NCBI GenBank assembly: GCA_019119355.1
Contig: DWXE01000005.1
Span: forward strand, 1 to 64,000
Source of the DNA: Candidatus Eisenbergiella merdigallinarum
Lineage (GTDB): Bacteria; Bacillota; Clostridia; Lachnospirales; Lachnospiraceae
Direction: 5' to 3'
DNA length: 64,000 nt
The position numbers and the translations under genes were made by a program. This document shows, in pieces, positions 50,636 to 58,413 of the stretch; the stretch's first letter is position 1, and every line of letters begins with the position of its first letter. A model generated the notes under the pieces. That model had not been told where the DNA came from and made no database searches. It was given only the letters and a program-made list of their open reading frames with translations.

Positions 50636-51115
50636 ATGAAGAAGCTTCAAAAAATGGTTCCTCTGTTTCTGCTCATGTGCCTGTTTTCCCTTGCGGCAGG
50701 CTGCGGATCGGATAAGGGAAATACGGATCCGGAGGATATGGCCGGCAATACCGTGACGGAGAGCCGTCCGGATACCGGCGCTGACGGGACGGACGCTTCC
50801 GCCCCGTCGGAAACGGAGGCGTTTGACGGCTCCGAAACGAACCCGGAAATGAATTCGGAAACGAACCCGGAGACGAATTCGGAATCCCTGAACAATTCCG
50901 TTACCGATCCTACGGCAAACGCGGTGGAGGAATCCGCATCCACTTCGACGGATACGGGAAACGTGATGGATGATGCGGCCGACACGGCGGGCAATCTGGC
51001 AAAGGACGCCGGGGATATGATCGACGACGCGGGACACGCGGTGAAGGACGTTGCGGACGACGTAGGAAACGGCGTGAAAGATATCGCGGACGATGTGACG
51101 AAGACCGCACCTTAA
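50636..51115 (+). CDS. Acidic repeat-containing lipoprotein
   Basis: The product has 159 residues. The signal peptide ends in a lipobox (LMCLFSLAAGCGS, lipid on Cys23). The mature part is low complexity. First comes a Ser/Thr/Glu-rich stretch with NPEMNSETNPETNSESLNN near-repeats. Then comes an amphipathic run of imperfect 11-residue units (ADTAGNLAKDAGDMIDDAGH and onward to VADDVGNGVKDIADDVTKT), like LEA or apolipoprotein helices. No enzyme motif is present. AGGAG lies 9 bases before the ATG. It may shield or stabilise the envelope, but this is a guess. It is divergent from hisA and followed by a strong terminator. Confidence 0.75.
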   Translation: MKKLQKMVPLFLLMCLFSLAAGCGSDKGNTDPEDMAGNTVTESRPDTGADGTDASAPSETEAFDGSETNPEMNSETNPETNSESLNNSVTDPTANAVEESASTSTDTGNVMDDAADTAGNLAKDAGDMIDDAGHAVKDVADDVGNGVKDIADDVTKTAP

Positions 51116-51161
51116 TATGAGGCGCTGAAGTCCGAAAAACGGGAAAGAAAATAGAGTCGAA

Positions 51162-51198
51162 ACCGGAAGGGCGTCCGCGCAGGCGCCCTTCCGGTCTT
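51162..51198 (+). terminator. Terminator behind the repeat lipoprotein
   Basis: ACCGGAAGGGCG and CGCCCTTCCGGT form a 12-bp stem followed by CTTTATT. Confidence 0.8.
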
Positions 51199-51265
51199 TA
51201 TTCCCTTTGATCGCGAAAAAAATTCCTCCGCATTTCCGAAAAGTTTCCGATTTCCCGGCGGGCAG

Positions 51266-51294
51266 TTGCCGTTCAAAAAGGGAAATGCTATAAT
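51266..51294 (+). promoter_or_regulatory. Promoter of the FMN riboswitch-ribU unit
   Basis: TTGCCG and a perfect TATAAT are 17 bases apart, about 20 bases before the riboswitch. Confidence 0.75.
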
Positions 51295-51314
51295 GTGCCA
51301 GACAACTGAATCGA

Positions 51315-51424
51315 AGGTCTTCAGGGCAGGGTGAGATTCCCGACTGGCGGTAAAGTCCGCGAGCGCATTGCGCACGATTTGGTGCAATTCCAAAACCAAC
51401 AGTAAAGTCTGGATGGAAGAAGAT
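51315..51424 (+). promoter_or_regulatory. FMN riboswitch (RFN element)
   Basis: The conserved RFN blocks follow each other in order: CAGGGCAGGGTGAGATTCCC, GACTGGCGGTAAAGTCCGCG, GATTTGGTGCAATTCC and AGTCTGGATGGAAGAAGA. These bind FMN. After the aptamer comes a CTGCAGG/CCTGCAG hairpin and a terminator at 51481-51513, so high FMN should stop transcription before ribU. Confidence 0.95.
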
Positions 51425-51437
51425 TTTATCCGGTTTC

Positions 51438-51513
51438 TGCAGGCGGGGCATCCGTCCTTTCCTGCAGTTTCTTCCTTATGAAAACACCTGAAAGACATTT
51501 TTCGGGTGTTTTT
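51438..51513 (+). terminator. Expression platform of the FMN riboswitch with terminator
   Basis: CTGCAGG (51438 onward) pairs with CCTGCAG. The terminator follows at 51481-51513 (AAACACCTGAAA with TTTCGGGTGTTT, one mismatch-type pair) and ends in T5. Confidence 0.7.
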
Positions 51514-51563
51514 ACATTGTGTCATATTTATGCATACGCTTTTTAGCGGAGGAGGAAAAGAGC

Positions 51564-52130
51564 ATGAGGAAAGAAAACGGAGGCCCCGTGATAACAGGAG
51601 CGCTTTGCGCCCTTGCCTGGATCGTTATGGCGGTGGGAAGAGTCCCCGTCATCCTGTTTTTGAAATACGACCCTTCTGATGTGGTCGTAACGCTGGGAGG
51701 CTTTCTCTGGGGGCCTTCCACCGCCTGTCTCGTATCGGTCATCGTGGCGGCCGTGGAAATGATCACGGTCAGCGATACAGGGATTTTAGGCTGCCTGATG
51801 AACATCGTGCAGACGCTGTCCTTCGCGGGGACGGCGTCCTTCCTCTACCGAAAGAGGAGGTCCGCTTCGGGAGCGGCCGCAGGGCTGCTGGCCGGATGGA
51901 TGCTCACCGTCGTGGTCATGCTGCTGTGGAATTATCTGGTGACGCCTCTTTATCTGGGATACTCCAGGGAGGCGGTTGCAGAACTCCTGCTTCCGGTTTT
52001 CCTCCCTTTCAATTTATTGAAGGGCGGGCTCAACGCCCTTTTCACGGGTCTGCTGTACAGGCCGGTCGCCACGGGTTTAAAAAAGAGCGGATATCTGCCC
52101 GCAGCAAACGATGAAACCCCGGAGAGATAA
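51564..52130 (+). CDS. ribU: ECF-transporter substrate-binding subunit for riboflavin
   Basis: The product has 188 residues with six membrane helices. Key pieces are a short N-terminus, ITGALCALAWIVMAVGRVPV, the riboflavin-pocket-like LKYDPSDVVVTLGGFLWGPS and FNLLKGGLNALFTGLLY. RibU captures riboflavin and works with the shared EcfA/EcfT module, which is not in this window. The FMN riboswitch upstream gives the same assignment independently. GGAGGAGG lies ahead of ATG 51564. Its stop is directly followed, in the same frame, by the riboflavin-kinase fragment. Confidence 0.93.
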   Translation: MRKENGGPVITGALCALAWIVMAVGRVPVILFLKYDPSDVVVTLGGFLWGPSTACLVSVIVAAVEMITVSDTGILGCLMNIVQTLSFAGTASFLYRKRRSASGAAAGLLAGWMLTVVVMLLWNYLVTPLYLGYSREAVAELLLPVFLPFNLLKGGLNALFTGLLYRPVATGLKKSGYLPAANDETPER

Positions 52131-52134
52131 GCGC

Positions 52135-52790
52135 ATGGGAAAAGGGAGGGAAAAGAACCCCCGGAACCGGGCGTATACCTTTCAAGGGTATTTCTGGAAG
52201 AACGGGTCTTCCATGGCGTCACGCATATCGGGACGCGGCCCACCCTGGAAGACGGCGGTGATATCAGAACGGAAACCTTTCTGCTGGATTTCGAGGGGGA
52301 TCTCTACGGCCGTACGATCCGCATTGAACTCTGCCAAAAAATCCGGAACGTGAAACGGTTCGACGAATTGTCCTCGTTGCTGGAGCAAATCCGGAAAGAC
52401 TGCGCCACGGCGCGAAAATTCTGGGGGCTGCGGCCGGAAAGCCCTTGCCTGAACATGGATTTGAGCCAGCGCTGCGTCTTTCTGGGCCGGAATAAAATCC
52501 GTCTGACCGGAAAAGAATTCGGCCTTTTACATCTGCTGTATTCCAATCCCGAAAAGGCCTTTCCCAAAGAACAGATTTATGAGACGGTATGGGGAGAGCC
52601 ATCGAACCACTGCTGCCACGCCGTAGAAAATACGGTGTTTCAGATAAGAAAAAAACTCCGGCCATATGCCGGCCCCTGCGATTACATAAAAACCATCGTC
52701 GGATATGGCTATCAATTCAGCGGAGACCGAAACGTCGGAGAGGAAATTTATTGCATGAAAAAATGGAGCATACGGGATTCGAACCCGTGA
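52135..52790 (+). CDS. Riboflavin-kinase fragment fused to an OmpR-type winged helix, start out of frame
   Basis: One open frame reads GVYLSRVFLEERVFHGVTHI, GTRPTLEDGGDIRTETFLLD and FEGDLYGRTIRIELCQKIRN: the C-terminal two thirds of a RibF-type riboflavin kinase. It then runs straight into IRLTGKEFGLLHLLYSNPEK and CHAVENTVFQIRKKLRPYAG, an OmpR/PhoB winged helix. The kinase part lacks the usual GRxLGFPTAN start, so catalysis is doubtful. In frame there is no ATG, GTG or TTG between the ribU stop and a GTG at 52350. ATG 52135, with GGAGAG 8 bases ahead, is one frame off. A GGGAAAA heptamer at its codons 1-3 is in the correct phase for a -1 slip into this frame. Otherwise it is a one-base mutation. 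Confidence 0.6.
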
Positions 52791-52836
52791 CCTCCACACT
52801 GCCAGTGTGGCGCGCTCCCAGCTGCGCCAATGCCCC
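52764..52836 (-). tRNA. tRNA-Ala(GGC)
   Basis: On the minus strand the anticodon stem CCACA/TGTGG holds loop CTGGCAG (anticodon GGC). The acceptor GGGGCAT/ATGCTCC has the G3-U70 alanine pair. 73 bases, no CCA encoded. Its 3' part overlaps the last 27 bases of the winged-helix gene on the other strand. Confidence 0.92.
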
Positions 52837-52926
52837 ATGCGTCTAATATAACACAAGACGGCGGAAAAGAAAAGCATTTTTTTAAGGAATTTCTGAAATC
52901 CCCGTCGTCTCCCCGTCCGCAGCGAA

Positions 52927-52950
52927 CCCCCGGCGCCGAAACGCCGGGGG
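52927..52950 (-). terminator. GC-rich hairpin after fbp
   Basis: CCCCCGGCG and CGCCGGGGG form a perfect 9-bp stem with a 6-base loop just behind the fbp stop. There is no T-run, so termination is uncertain. Confidence 0.4.
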
Positions 52951-52960
52951 AGGGTTGCCG

Positions 52961-54928
52961 TCAGACCCCTTTTTCGATCAGGGTGCCGTCCTGATAAGCT
53001 TCCAGAAGCTTTTCCAGATGGACGATGCTCTGCTTGAGCTCCGCCCCTACATCGGTATCGGAAACCATAAGGCGGTGCGCCGCCGTTTCCACGATGATGG
53101 TGTCCGAAACGATGTCAGCCTCATCCCGGATGGCCGCTTCCGCGGACTCGAAGGGCTTATGGGCCACCAGGTTCAGCCCGTGGGAATTGGCCACCAGGGT
53201 ATAGCCCGCGATTCCCGTTTTGCTCTGATAGGCCCTGGAAAAGCCGCCATCGATGATCAGCAGCTTGCCGCCGCACTTGATTGGCGTCTCTCCCTTCTTG
53301 AGTTCCACGGGCACGTGGCCGTTGACGATGTGGGAATGGGATTCGTCCAGGCCGAATTCCCGCAGGATTTTGTTGATGGTCGTCTCGTCGTCCAGCAGGC
53401 TGTAGTAGGCGTTCTTCACTTCCCTGTGGGTTTCCTTTTCCTCCACGAAGTAACGCTCGAACGTGGCCATCTTATCTTTGCCGAAAACCGGGGAATTGGG
53501 GCCGGCCCAGATATACCAGAGGATATCCCGCCCCTTTCTCCTCTCCTGACGGTCCTGGGAGTAATATCCTTTTCTCGCATAGGTTTCCAGCGCATCGTAC
53601 AGGGCCTTGCCGCTGTAGCGCTTTCCGTAAACGTTGACGGCGCTGAAGTTTCCGTTCTCGTCCATGGGAACGCAGCCGTGGTAGAGCAGGTTGGAATTGT
53701 GAACCTTATACAGGCTTCCCTTGGAGAAGAGGAAACGGACATGGCGCTGGAGCTTCTCGCAGTGTACGAAGGCATGGCGCAGGCGGTCCACCACCAGCTC
53801 TTCCTCCTCGGTCAGCCGGTAAGGATCGGCCGGATCCACCGTAGGGAAATCCAGATCCTTCATCGGATACTCTTTTCCGCCGATGTTCACCGTCTTCGTC
53901 TCATAGTTGATCTTATCCAGAAGCAGGCGGTCGTCCATTTCAAATTCCGGGTGCTGACGGATGACCTGCCCTTCCAGCTTGAGCTGGATGATGGCGATGG
54001 CCTTGTGCATCATCATGTCCAGCTGAAGATCCTTCGTATTGTAATCCTGTCCGTACTTGATGGAAAAGGCGCTGCAGTCCGTGTTCTCATACACCTTCAT
54101 GGCGAAGGTGGCGAGGGGGATCAGGTTGATCCCGTATCCTTCTTCCAGGATGTCCAGATTCCCGTAGCGGGCGGATACGCGGATCACCGTGGCGATGCAG
54201 GCCGTATGTCCGCTGGCCGCCCCCATCCACACCACGTCGTGATTTCCCCACTGGATATCCACCGAATGATACTGGCTGAGGGTATCCATGATGATGTGAG
54301 GGCCCGTCCCCCTGTCATAAATATCCCCCACGATGTGCAGGTGGTCGATGACAAGCCGCTGAATCAGTTCGCAGAGGGCGATGATGCACTCCGGCGCGCG
54401 CCCGATCCGGATAATGGTGTGGATGATCTCATTATAATAAAGTTCCTTGTCCTGAATCTCCTCTTTTTCCGTGATCAGCTCTTCGATCACATAGGAGAAA
54501 TCCTTCGGCAGGGCCTTGCGCACCTTCGATCTGGTGTATTTGGAGGAGACGCGCTTCGTCATCTGCACCAGCCGGTGGATGGTAATCTTAAACCAGTCCT
54601 CCAGAACCTCCTGGTCCTCTTCCTCTTCCAGAATCAGCTCCAGCTTTTCCCTGGGATAATAGATCAGCGTAGCCAGGCTGCGCTTGTCTCTGGCGCTCAG
54701 CGTATTGCCGAATTCTTCGTCGAGTTTGCGCTTCACCGATCCGGAACCGTTTTTGAGCACATGGTTGAACTGCTCCCATTCCCCGTGAATATCGGTCAGG
54801 AAGTGCTCCGTGCCTTTGGGCAGGCTCATGATGGCCTGCAGATTGATGATCTCCGTGGCAGCGTCCGCAATCGTCGGAAACTGCCTGGACAGACTTTTCA
54901 GATAGATTTTATATTCGAAGTCTTCCAT
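52961..54928 (-). CDS. fbp: Fructose-1,6-bisphosphatase, class III
   Basis: The product has 655 residues from ATG 54928 with GGAGGAGG ahead. It is the large Firmicutes class III enzyme, a gluconeogenic phosphatase with a calcineurin-like metal site: TDIHGEWEQFNHVLKNGSGS, HIVGDIYDRGTGPHIIMDTL, DIQWGNHDVVWMGAASGHTA and IVNGHVPVELKKGETPIKCG. Length and blocks are complete. It follows dapB by 28 bases on the same strand. No sensible metabolic link to lysine synthesis is evident, so the operon is probably one of convenience. Confidence 0.96.
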   Translation of the reverse strand: MEDFEYKIYLKSLSRQFPTIADAATEIINLQAIMSLPKGTEHFLTDIHGEWEQFNHVLKNGSGSVKRKLDEEFGNTLSARDKRSLATLIYYPREKLELILEEEEDQEVLEDWFKITIHRLVQMTKRVSSKYTRSKVRKALPKDFSYVIEELITEKEEIQDKELYYNEIIHTIIRIGRAPECIIALCELIQRLVIDHLHIVGDIYDRGTGPHIIMDTLSQYHSVDIQWGNHDVVWMGAASGHTACIATVIRVSARYGNLDILEEGYGINLIPLATFAMKVYENTDCSAFSIKYGQDYNTKDLQLDMMMHKAIAIIQLKLEGQVIRQHPEFEMDDRLLLDKINYETKTVNIGGKEYPMKDLDFPTVDPADPYRLTEEEELVVDRLRHAFVHCEKLQRHVRFLFSKGSLYKVHNSNLLYHGCVPMDENGNFSAVNVYGKRYSGKALYDALETYARKGYYSQDRQERRKGRDILWYIWAGPNSPVFGKDKMATFERYFVEEKETHREVKNAYYSLLDDETTINKILREFGLDESHSHIVNGHVPVELKKGETPIKCGGKLLIIDGGFSRAYQSKTGIAGYTLVANSHGLNLVAHKPFESAEAAIRDEADIVSDTIIVETAAHRLMVSDTDVGAELKQSIVHLEKLLEAYQDGTLIEKGV

Positions 54929-54956
54929 ATTCCCTCCTCCCATTCTCCTTTTTCGT

Positions 54957-55718
54957 TCATTCCCCGTCGATCACGTCGCTCATGGAATACATTCCCGCCG
55001 GCTTTCCCGCCAGAAATCTGGCCGCCTGAATGGCTCCCTTCGCAAAAACCGCTCTGGAATACGCCACGTGGGAAAATGTGATCACTTCGTCCGTGCCCGC
55101 AAAAATCACATCGTGATCGCCCACGATGGTTCCGCCCCGGACGGCGGAAATGCCGATTTCCCGTTTCGGGCGCTTCTCTCTCCTCCCGCTCCGGTCATAC
55201 ACGTAGTCGTAATCCTCTCTCAGCCCTTCGTTGACAGCATCCGCCAGCGCCAGCGCGGTCCCGCTGGGCGCGTCCACCTTCTGATTGTGGTGCTTTTCCA
55301 CGATCTCGATATCGAAGCCCGCATCCGCCAGGACCGGCGCCGCTTCCTTCAGAAGCTTCAGCAGCAGATTGATCCCCATGGACATGTTGGCGGAACGCAG
55401 CACCGCCACCTGTCCGGACGCCTCTTCGACCCGTTTCAGCTGCTCCGCGGAGAGCCCTGTGGTGCAGAGCACGCAGGGAATCTTCCTGCTCACGCAGTAA
55501 TCCAGCAGGGCGTCCGCAGCCTTCGCGGACGCGAAATCGATGACCACGTCCGCCTCTTCCCCGCAGTCCTCCAGCTTCTGATAGACCGGGTAGGGGTTGG
55601 AAACGCCCTCCATCGGGTCCACTCCCGCCACGATCCCGATCCCTTCCGTCTCCTGCACGAGTTTCGTGATCATCTGTCCCATCCTGCCGTTGCAGCCGTG
55701 CATAATCGCTTTTACCAT
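54957..55718 (-). CDS. dapB: 4-hydroxy-tetrahydrodipicolinate reductase
   Basis: The product has 253 residues. NAD-binding MVKAIMHGCNGRMGQMIT starts it. The substrate signature IVEKHHNQKVDAPSGTALAL is intact, with the catalytic histidine pair and the Lys. VVIDFASAKA, VLCTTGLSAEQL and SVRGGTIVG-like ISAVRGGTIVGDHDVIFAG follow. It makes tetrahydrodipicolinate for lysine, cell-wall diaminopimelate and spore dipicolinate. It lies 101 bases after dapA. Confidence 0.96.
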   Translation of the reverse strand: MVKAIMHGCNGRMGQMITKLVQETEGIGIVAGVDPMEGVSNPYPVYQKLEDCGEEADVVIDFASAKAADALLDYCVSRKIPCVLCTTGLSAEQLKRVEEASGQVAVLRSANMSMGINLLLKLLKEAAPVLADAGFDIEIVEKHHNQKVDAPSGTALALADAVNEGLREDYDYVYDRSGRREKRPKREIGISAVRGGTIVGDHDVIFAGTDEVITFSHVAYSRAVFAKGAIQAARFLAGKPAGMYSMSDVIDGE

Positions 55719-55819
55719 CTTCTTTTACTCCCTTCTTCCGAACGCTTTCGACAAACAGGCCGGGGCATAACGTCCCGGCCTGCAGAAAATCCACTTTGTC
55801 CCGACGCCTGCGCGCCGTC

Positions 55820-56704
55820 TTATAACACTCCGAAGGCCTTCATCTCTTCTTCCAGCTTCGCCGCATGCGCGGGTTCCATCTCCGTCAGAGGCATCCGCAG
55901 CCTTCCGCCGCACATCCCCATCAGCTCCAGCCCCTTCTTCACCGGAATCGGATTCACCTCGGAAAACAGCGCTTCCACCAGGGGCACGGCCTTCAGCTGC
56001 AGCGCGGCGCTCCCCTCCACATCCCCTTCGAAGTACCTGCTGCAGATCTCATGGGTCTGGCGCGGCGCGACGTTGGACAGGACGGAAATCACGCCCTTGC
56101 CGCCCAGCGACAGGATGGGGACGATGATGGCGTCCTCTCCGGAATACAGATCCACGCAGCCGCCGGCGATGCTCATCAGATGGGCGGTCTGGCTGATGTT
56201 GCCCGTAGCGTCCTTGACGCCCGCGATGTTCTCCACGTCCCGGCAGAGCCGGACGATGGTCTCCGGCTGAAGCGTGGTGCCCGTCCTCCCGGGCACATTG
56301 TACAGAAGGATGGGAAGCTTCACCGCCTCCGCCACCGTCCTGAAGTGCTGATACAGCCCGTTCTGAGTGGCCTTATTATAGTAGGGCGTCACCAGAAGCA
56401 GCGCGTCCGCCCCGCTCTTCTCCGCCTCCGTGGAGAGATATACCGCGGTTTCCGTACAGTTGGAACCCGTTCCCGCGATCACGGGGATCCTGTGATCCAC
56501 CTTCTCCACGCAGTAACGGATGACATCCAGATGCTCCTCGTGAGTCAGGGTCGCGGACTCTCCCGTGGTCCCGCAGACGATGATCGCATCCGTCCCGTTG
56601 GCGATCTGATATTCAATCAGCTCTCCGAATTTCTCATAATCCACCGATCCATCCTGATGGAATGGCGTGATAATCGCGACTCCCGCGCCTTTAAAAATCG
56701 CCAT
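55820..56704 (-). CDS. dapA: 4-hydroxy-tetrahydrodipicolinate synthase
   Basis: This is a 294-residue class I aldolase barrel. GAGVAIITPFHQDGSVDYEK opens it. VCGTTGESATLTHEEHLDVI binds pyruvate. The catalytic Tyr lies in ILLYNVPGRTGTTLQPETI and the Schiff-base Lys in IAGVKDATGNISQ. It condenses pyruvate and aspartate semialdehyde. A strong promoter is 97-125 bases upstream, with a leader of about 90 bases. No lysine riboswitch is seen in that leader. Confidence 0.97.
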   Translation of the reverse strand: MAIFKGAGVAIITPFHQDGSVDYEKFGELIEYQIANGTDAIIVCGTTGESATLTHEEHLDVIRYCVEKVDHRIPVIAGTGSNCTETAVYLSTEAEKSGADALLLVTPYYNKATQNGLYQHFRTVAEAVKLPILLYNVPGRTGTTLQPETIVRLCRDVENIAGVKDATGNISQTAHLMSIAGGCVDLYSGEDAIIVPILSLGGKGVISVLSNVAPRQTHEICSRYFEGDVEGSAALQLKAVPLVEALFSEVNPIPVKKGLELMGMCGGRLRMPLTEMEPAHAAKLEEEMKAFGVL

Positions 56705-56800
56705 AATTACCTCCTTGACAGGGACTGCCGCATCGAACTGCCGCCCTGTATCCCGGTACCCGGCGTCCCTCTTTCAAAACGATTTCCTGAATTTAGAATT

Positions 56801-56829
56801 ATCATATCATTCCGCCCGGACGCTGTCAA
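56801..56829 (-). promoter_or_regulatory. dapA operon promoter
   Basis: A perfect TTGACA and a TATGAT are 17 bases apart on the minus strand. The leader to dapA is about 90 bases. Confidence 0.8.
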
Positions 56830-56876
56830 CGCGGTTTTGCCGGCGGAAAAACGGGCCGTTTCCTTCCCTGCCGTAC

Positions 56877-56924
56877 AAAAAGGGCATCCCGGCGCCGGGT
56901 TTCTACCCTTTGCCGCGGATGCCC
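56877..56924 (-). terminator. Terminator of the adenosyltransferase gene
   Basis: GGGCATCC and GGATGCCC pair around a 27-base loop that itself contains a GC-rich palindrome (CGGCGCCG). T5 follows on the minus strand. Confidence 0.7.
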
Positions 56925-56944
56925 GCGCTCAGTCTCCGTCCTGC

Positions 56945-57424
56945 CTATCTGGCCCGATGGATTTCGGAAATGGCGTCCGCCATCTCCCGGATCCCTTCCG
57001 GCGCCTGCGCGCCCGTCAGGATCACATCCGTATATTCCCCTCTGGCCTCCAGCACATTCTTCAGGTCATCTTCTCCGATGATGCTGTTGCCCACCAGCTC
57101 CAGCACTTCATCCAAAACCAGGAGATCGCATTCCCCTGTGGTCAGTACCTTCTTGGCGAAGTTGAGACCGTTGCGGATATTGTGGATCTCTTCCTTCCGT
57201 TTTTCCTCGGACAGCGCGAAGAAATCGCAGTCGGACTTTTCAAACCGGAACAGCTTGATCTCCGGCTCCAGCCTTCTCTGATAAAGGGACTCCTGCAGCC
57301 CGCGGCCCTTTAAGAACTGGATGATCACCACCTGCTTTCCCAAAGCGGCGGCCATCAGCGCCTCCCCCAGCGCAGCGGGCGTCTTCCCCCGCCCTTCGCC
57401 TGTAAAAATCTGCATTTTGCCCAT
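56945..57424 (-). CDS. Cob(I)yrinic acid a,c-diamide adenosyltransferase (CobO/BtuR family)
   Basis: The 159-residue P-loop protein starts MGKMQIFTGEGRGKTPAALG, with nucleotide-binding GEGRGKT at residues 9-15. VVIIQFLKGRGLQESLYQRR and LLVLDEVLELVGNSII (Walker B-like DE) follow, then ILTGAQAPEGIREMAD. It attaches 5'-deoxyadenosyl to cobalamin-type corrinoids. Some clostridial homologues are annotated only as P-loop proteins, so a different corrinoid or nucleotide substrate is possible. No other cobalamin gene is next to it. Confidence 0.82.
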   Translation of the reverse strand: MGKMQIFTGEGRGKTPAALGEALMAAALGKQVVIIQFLKGRGLQESLYQRRLEPEIKLFRFEKSDCDFFALSEEKRKEEIHNIRNGLNFAKKVLTTGECDLLVLDEVLELVGNSIIGEDDLKNVLEARGEYTDVILTGAQAPEGIREMADAISEIHRAR

Positions 57425-57509
57425 CTTAAGATACCCTTCCTTCAGGTTTTATCCCTGCGTTTTTTTCGATTATATCATGAATGCTCCCGGCCCGCAAGTT
57501 TCCCGGCCC

Positions 57510-58136
57510 TTACTCCAGCAGTTCCAGCTTGCTGACGGATACCTCGTAAGCGACCCGCTTTTCCAGCTGATCGTCGGACAGCTTCTTCATATATTCCCGG
57601 CTCTGGATCCGGCCCCAGATCTCGCAGTGGGATCCCACTTCAAATCCTCCCGCATAGCGGGCGTTTCTCCCCCAGCAGATGCAGGGAATGTAATCGGATT
57701 TTCCGTAGGGGCGGTTTACCGCCAGCAGAACGTCCGCGATTTCCCTGCCCAGCGGCGTCTTCCTGTAAACCGGTTCCTTACAGATGTATCCGTCCAGATA
57801 GATCTGGTTGGTCCTGGAGCTCTCCTCCAGCTCCTCCACGAAGCTGATCTCCCGGGCGAATACGGAAAGGATCAGCCGGTTTTTGCGCTCTTCATGGCGG
57901 TTGTAGGAACGGAACTGGCCCGAAATGCTCACATAGGCCCCCTGATAGTCCTCCTCCACATCGATGAGCCGCTCGGAAACCATGATGGGGATGATGTCGT
58001 AGGACTCGCTCAGCCGCGCCACTTCCACGTCCATCATGTAAAAGCCCTCCCCGAAGATCTCATGGCTGAACGCGAATCCGCTCACGATCTTCCCCATGAT
58101 CACAACCTGGTTGTTTTCAATCACCTTATCTGTCAT
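57510..58136 (-). CDS. Single-stranded-DNA-binding protein with two OB folds
   Basis: The product has 208 residues. Two successive OB-like segments are visible. The first runs from VIENNQVVIMGKIVSGFAFS to LILSVFAREISFVEEL. The second runs from TNQIYLDGYICKEPVYRKTP through IADVLLAVNRPYGKSDYIPC and ends in VGSHCEIWGRIQSREYMKK. The second has the classical SSB pattern (PLGREIADVLLAVNRP). The usual acidic SSB tail is missing (it ends VSVSKLELLE). This tandem layout is a clostridial variant whose role is less clear than that of the main SSB. It is the only gene between the adenosyltransferase and typA. Confidence 0.85.
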   Translation of the reverse strand: MTDKVIENNQVVIMGKIVSGFAFSHEIFGEGFYMMDVEVARLSESYDIIPIMVSERLIDVEEDYQGAYVSISGQFRSYNRHEERKNRLILSVFAREISFVEELEESSRTNQIYLDGYICKEPVYRKTPLGREIADVLLAVNRPYGKSDYIPCICWGRNARYAGGFEVGSHCEIWGRIQSREYMKKLSDDQLEKRVAYEVSVSKLELLE

Positions 58137-58308
58137 TTTTAGGTTCTCCCTTCTTGATACAAGAATTTTTTCCTGTCATGTATTATCAGTTTATGGGAAA
58201 TACCGGAAAATAGAACAGGATGGCGCCGCAGCTTTCCCCAGGATGCGACAGGCCCGGCTTTTGCGGGGAAAACGTCCCCGATCCGGGTCGAAAACGCGCG
58301 ATTTCCGG

Positions 58309-58337
58309 TTGCATCCGCCCTTTCGTGGTGCTATACT
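58309..58337 (+). promoter_or_regulatory. typA promoter
   Basis: TTGCAT and TATACT are 17 bases apart, about 75 bases before the typA start. Confidence 0.65.
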
Positions 58338-58413
58338 TGTACCGTTTGAAATCAGAAAACGTTTTTATCAGGGAGAGCGGCCGCCGGAAGAGCCGCCTGG
58401 AATCGAGGAAATT

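Noticed and set aside
52111-52353. An 80-codon plus-strand frame after ribU (MKPRRDKR...)
   Set aside because: Basic low-information peptide. The conserved sequence is in the adjacent frame, though its ATG at 52135 may be the true start before a slip.
53416-53775. Short minus-strand frame inside fbp in another phase
   Set aside because: It overlaps the class III phosphatase entirely and has no independent support.
56705-56800. Lysine riboswitch ahead of dapA
   Set aside because: The leader is only about 90 bases and lacks the conserved lysine-aptamer blocks.
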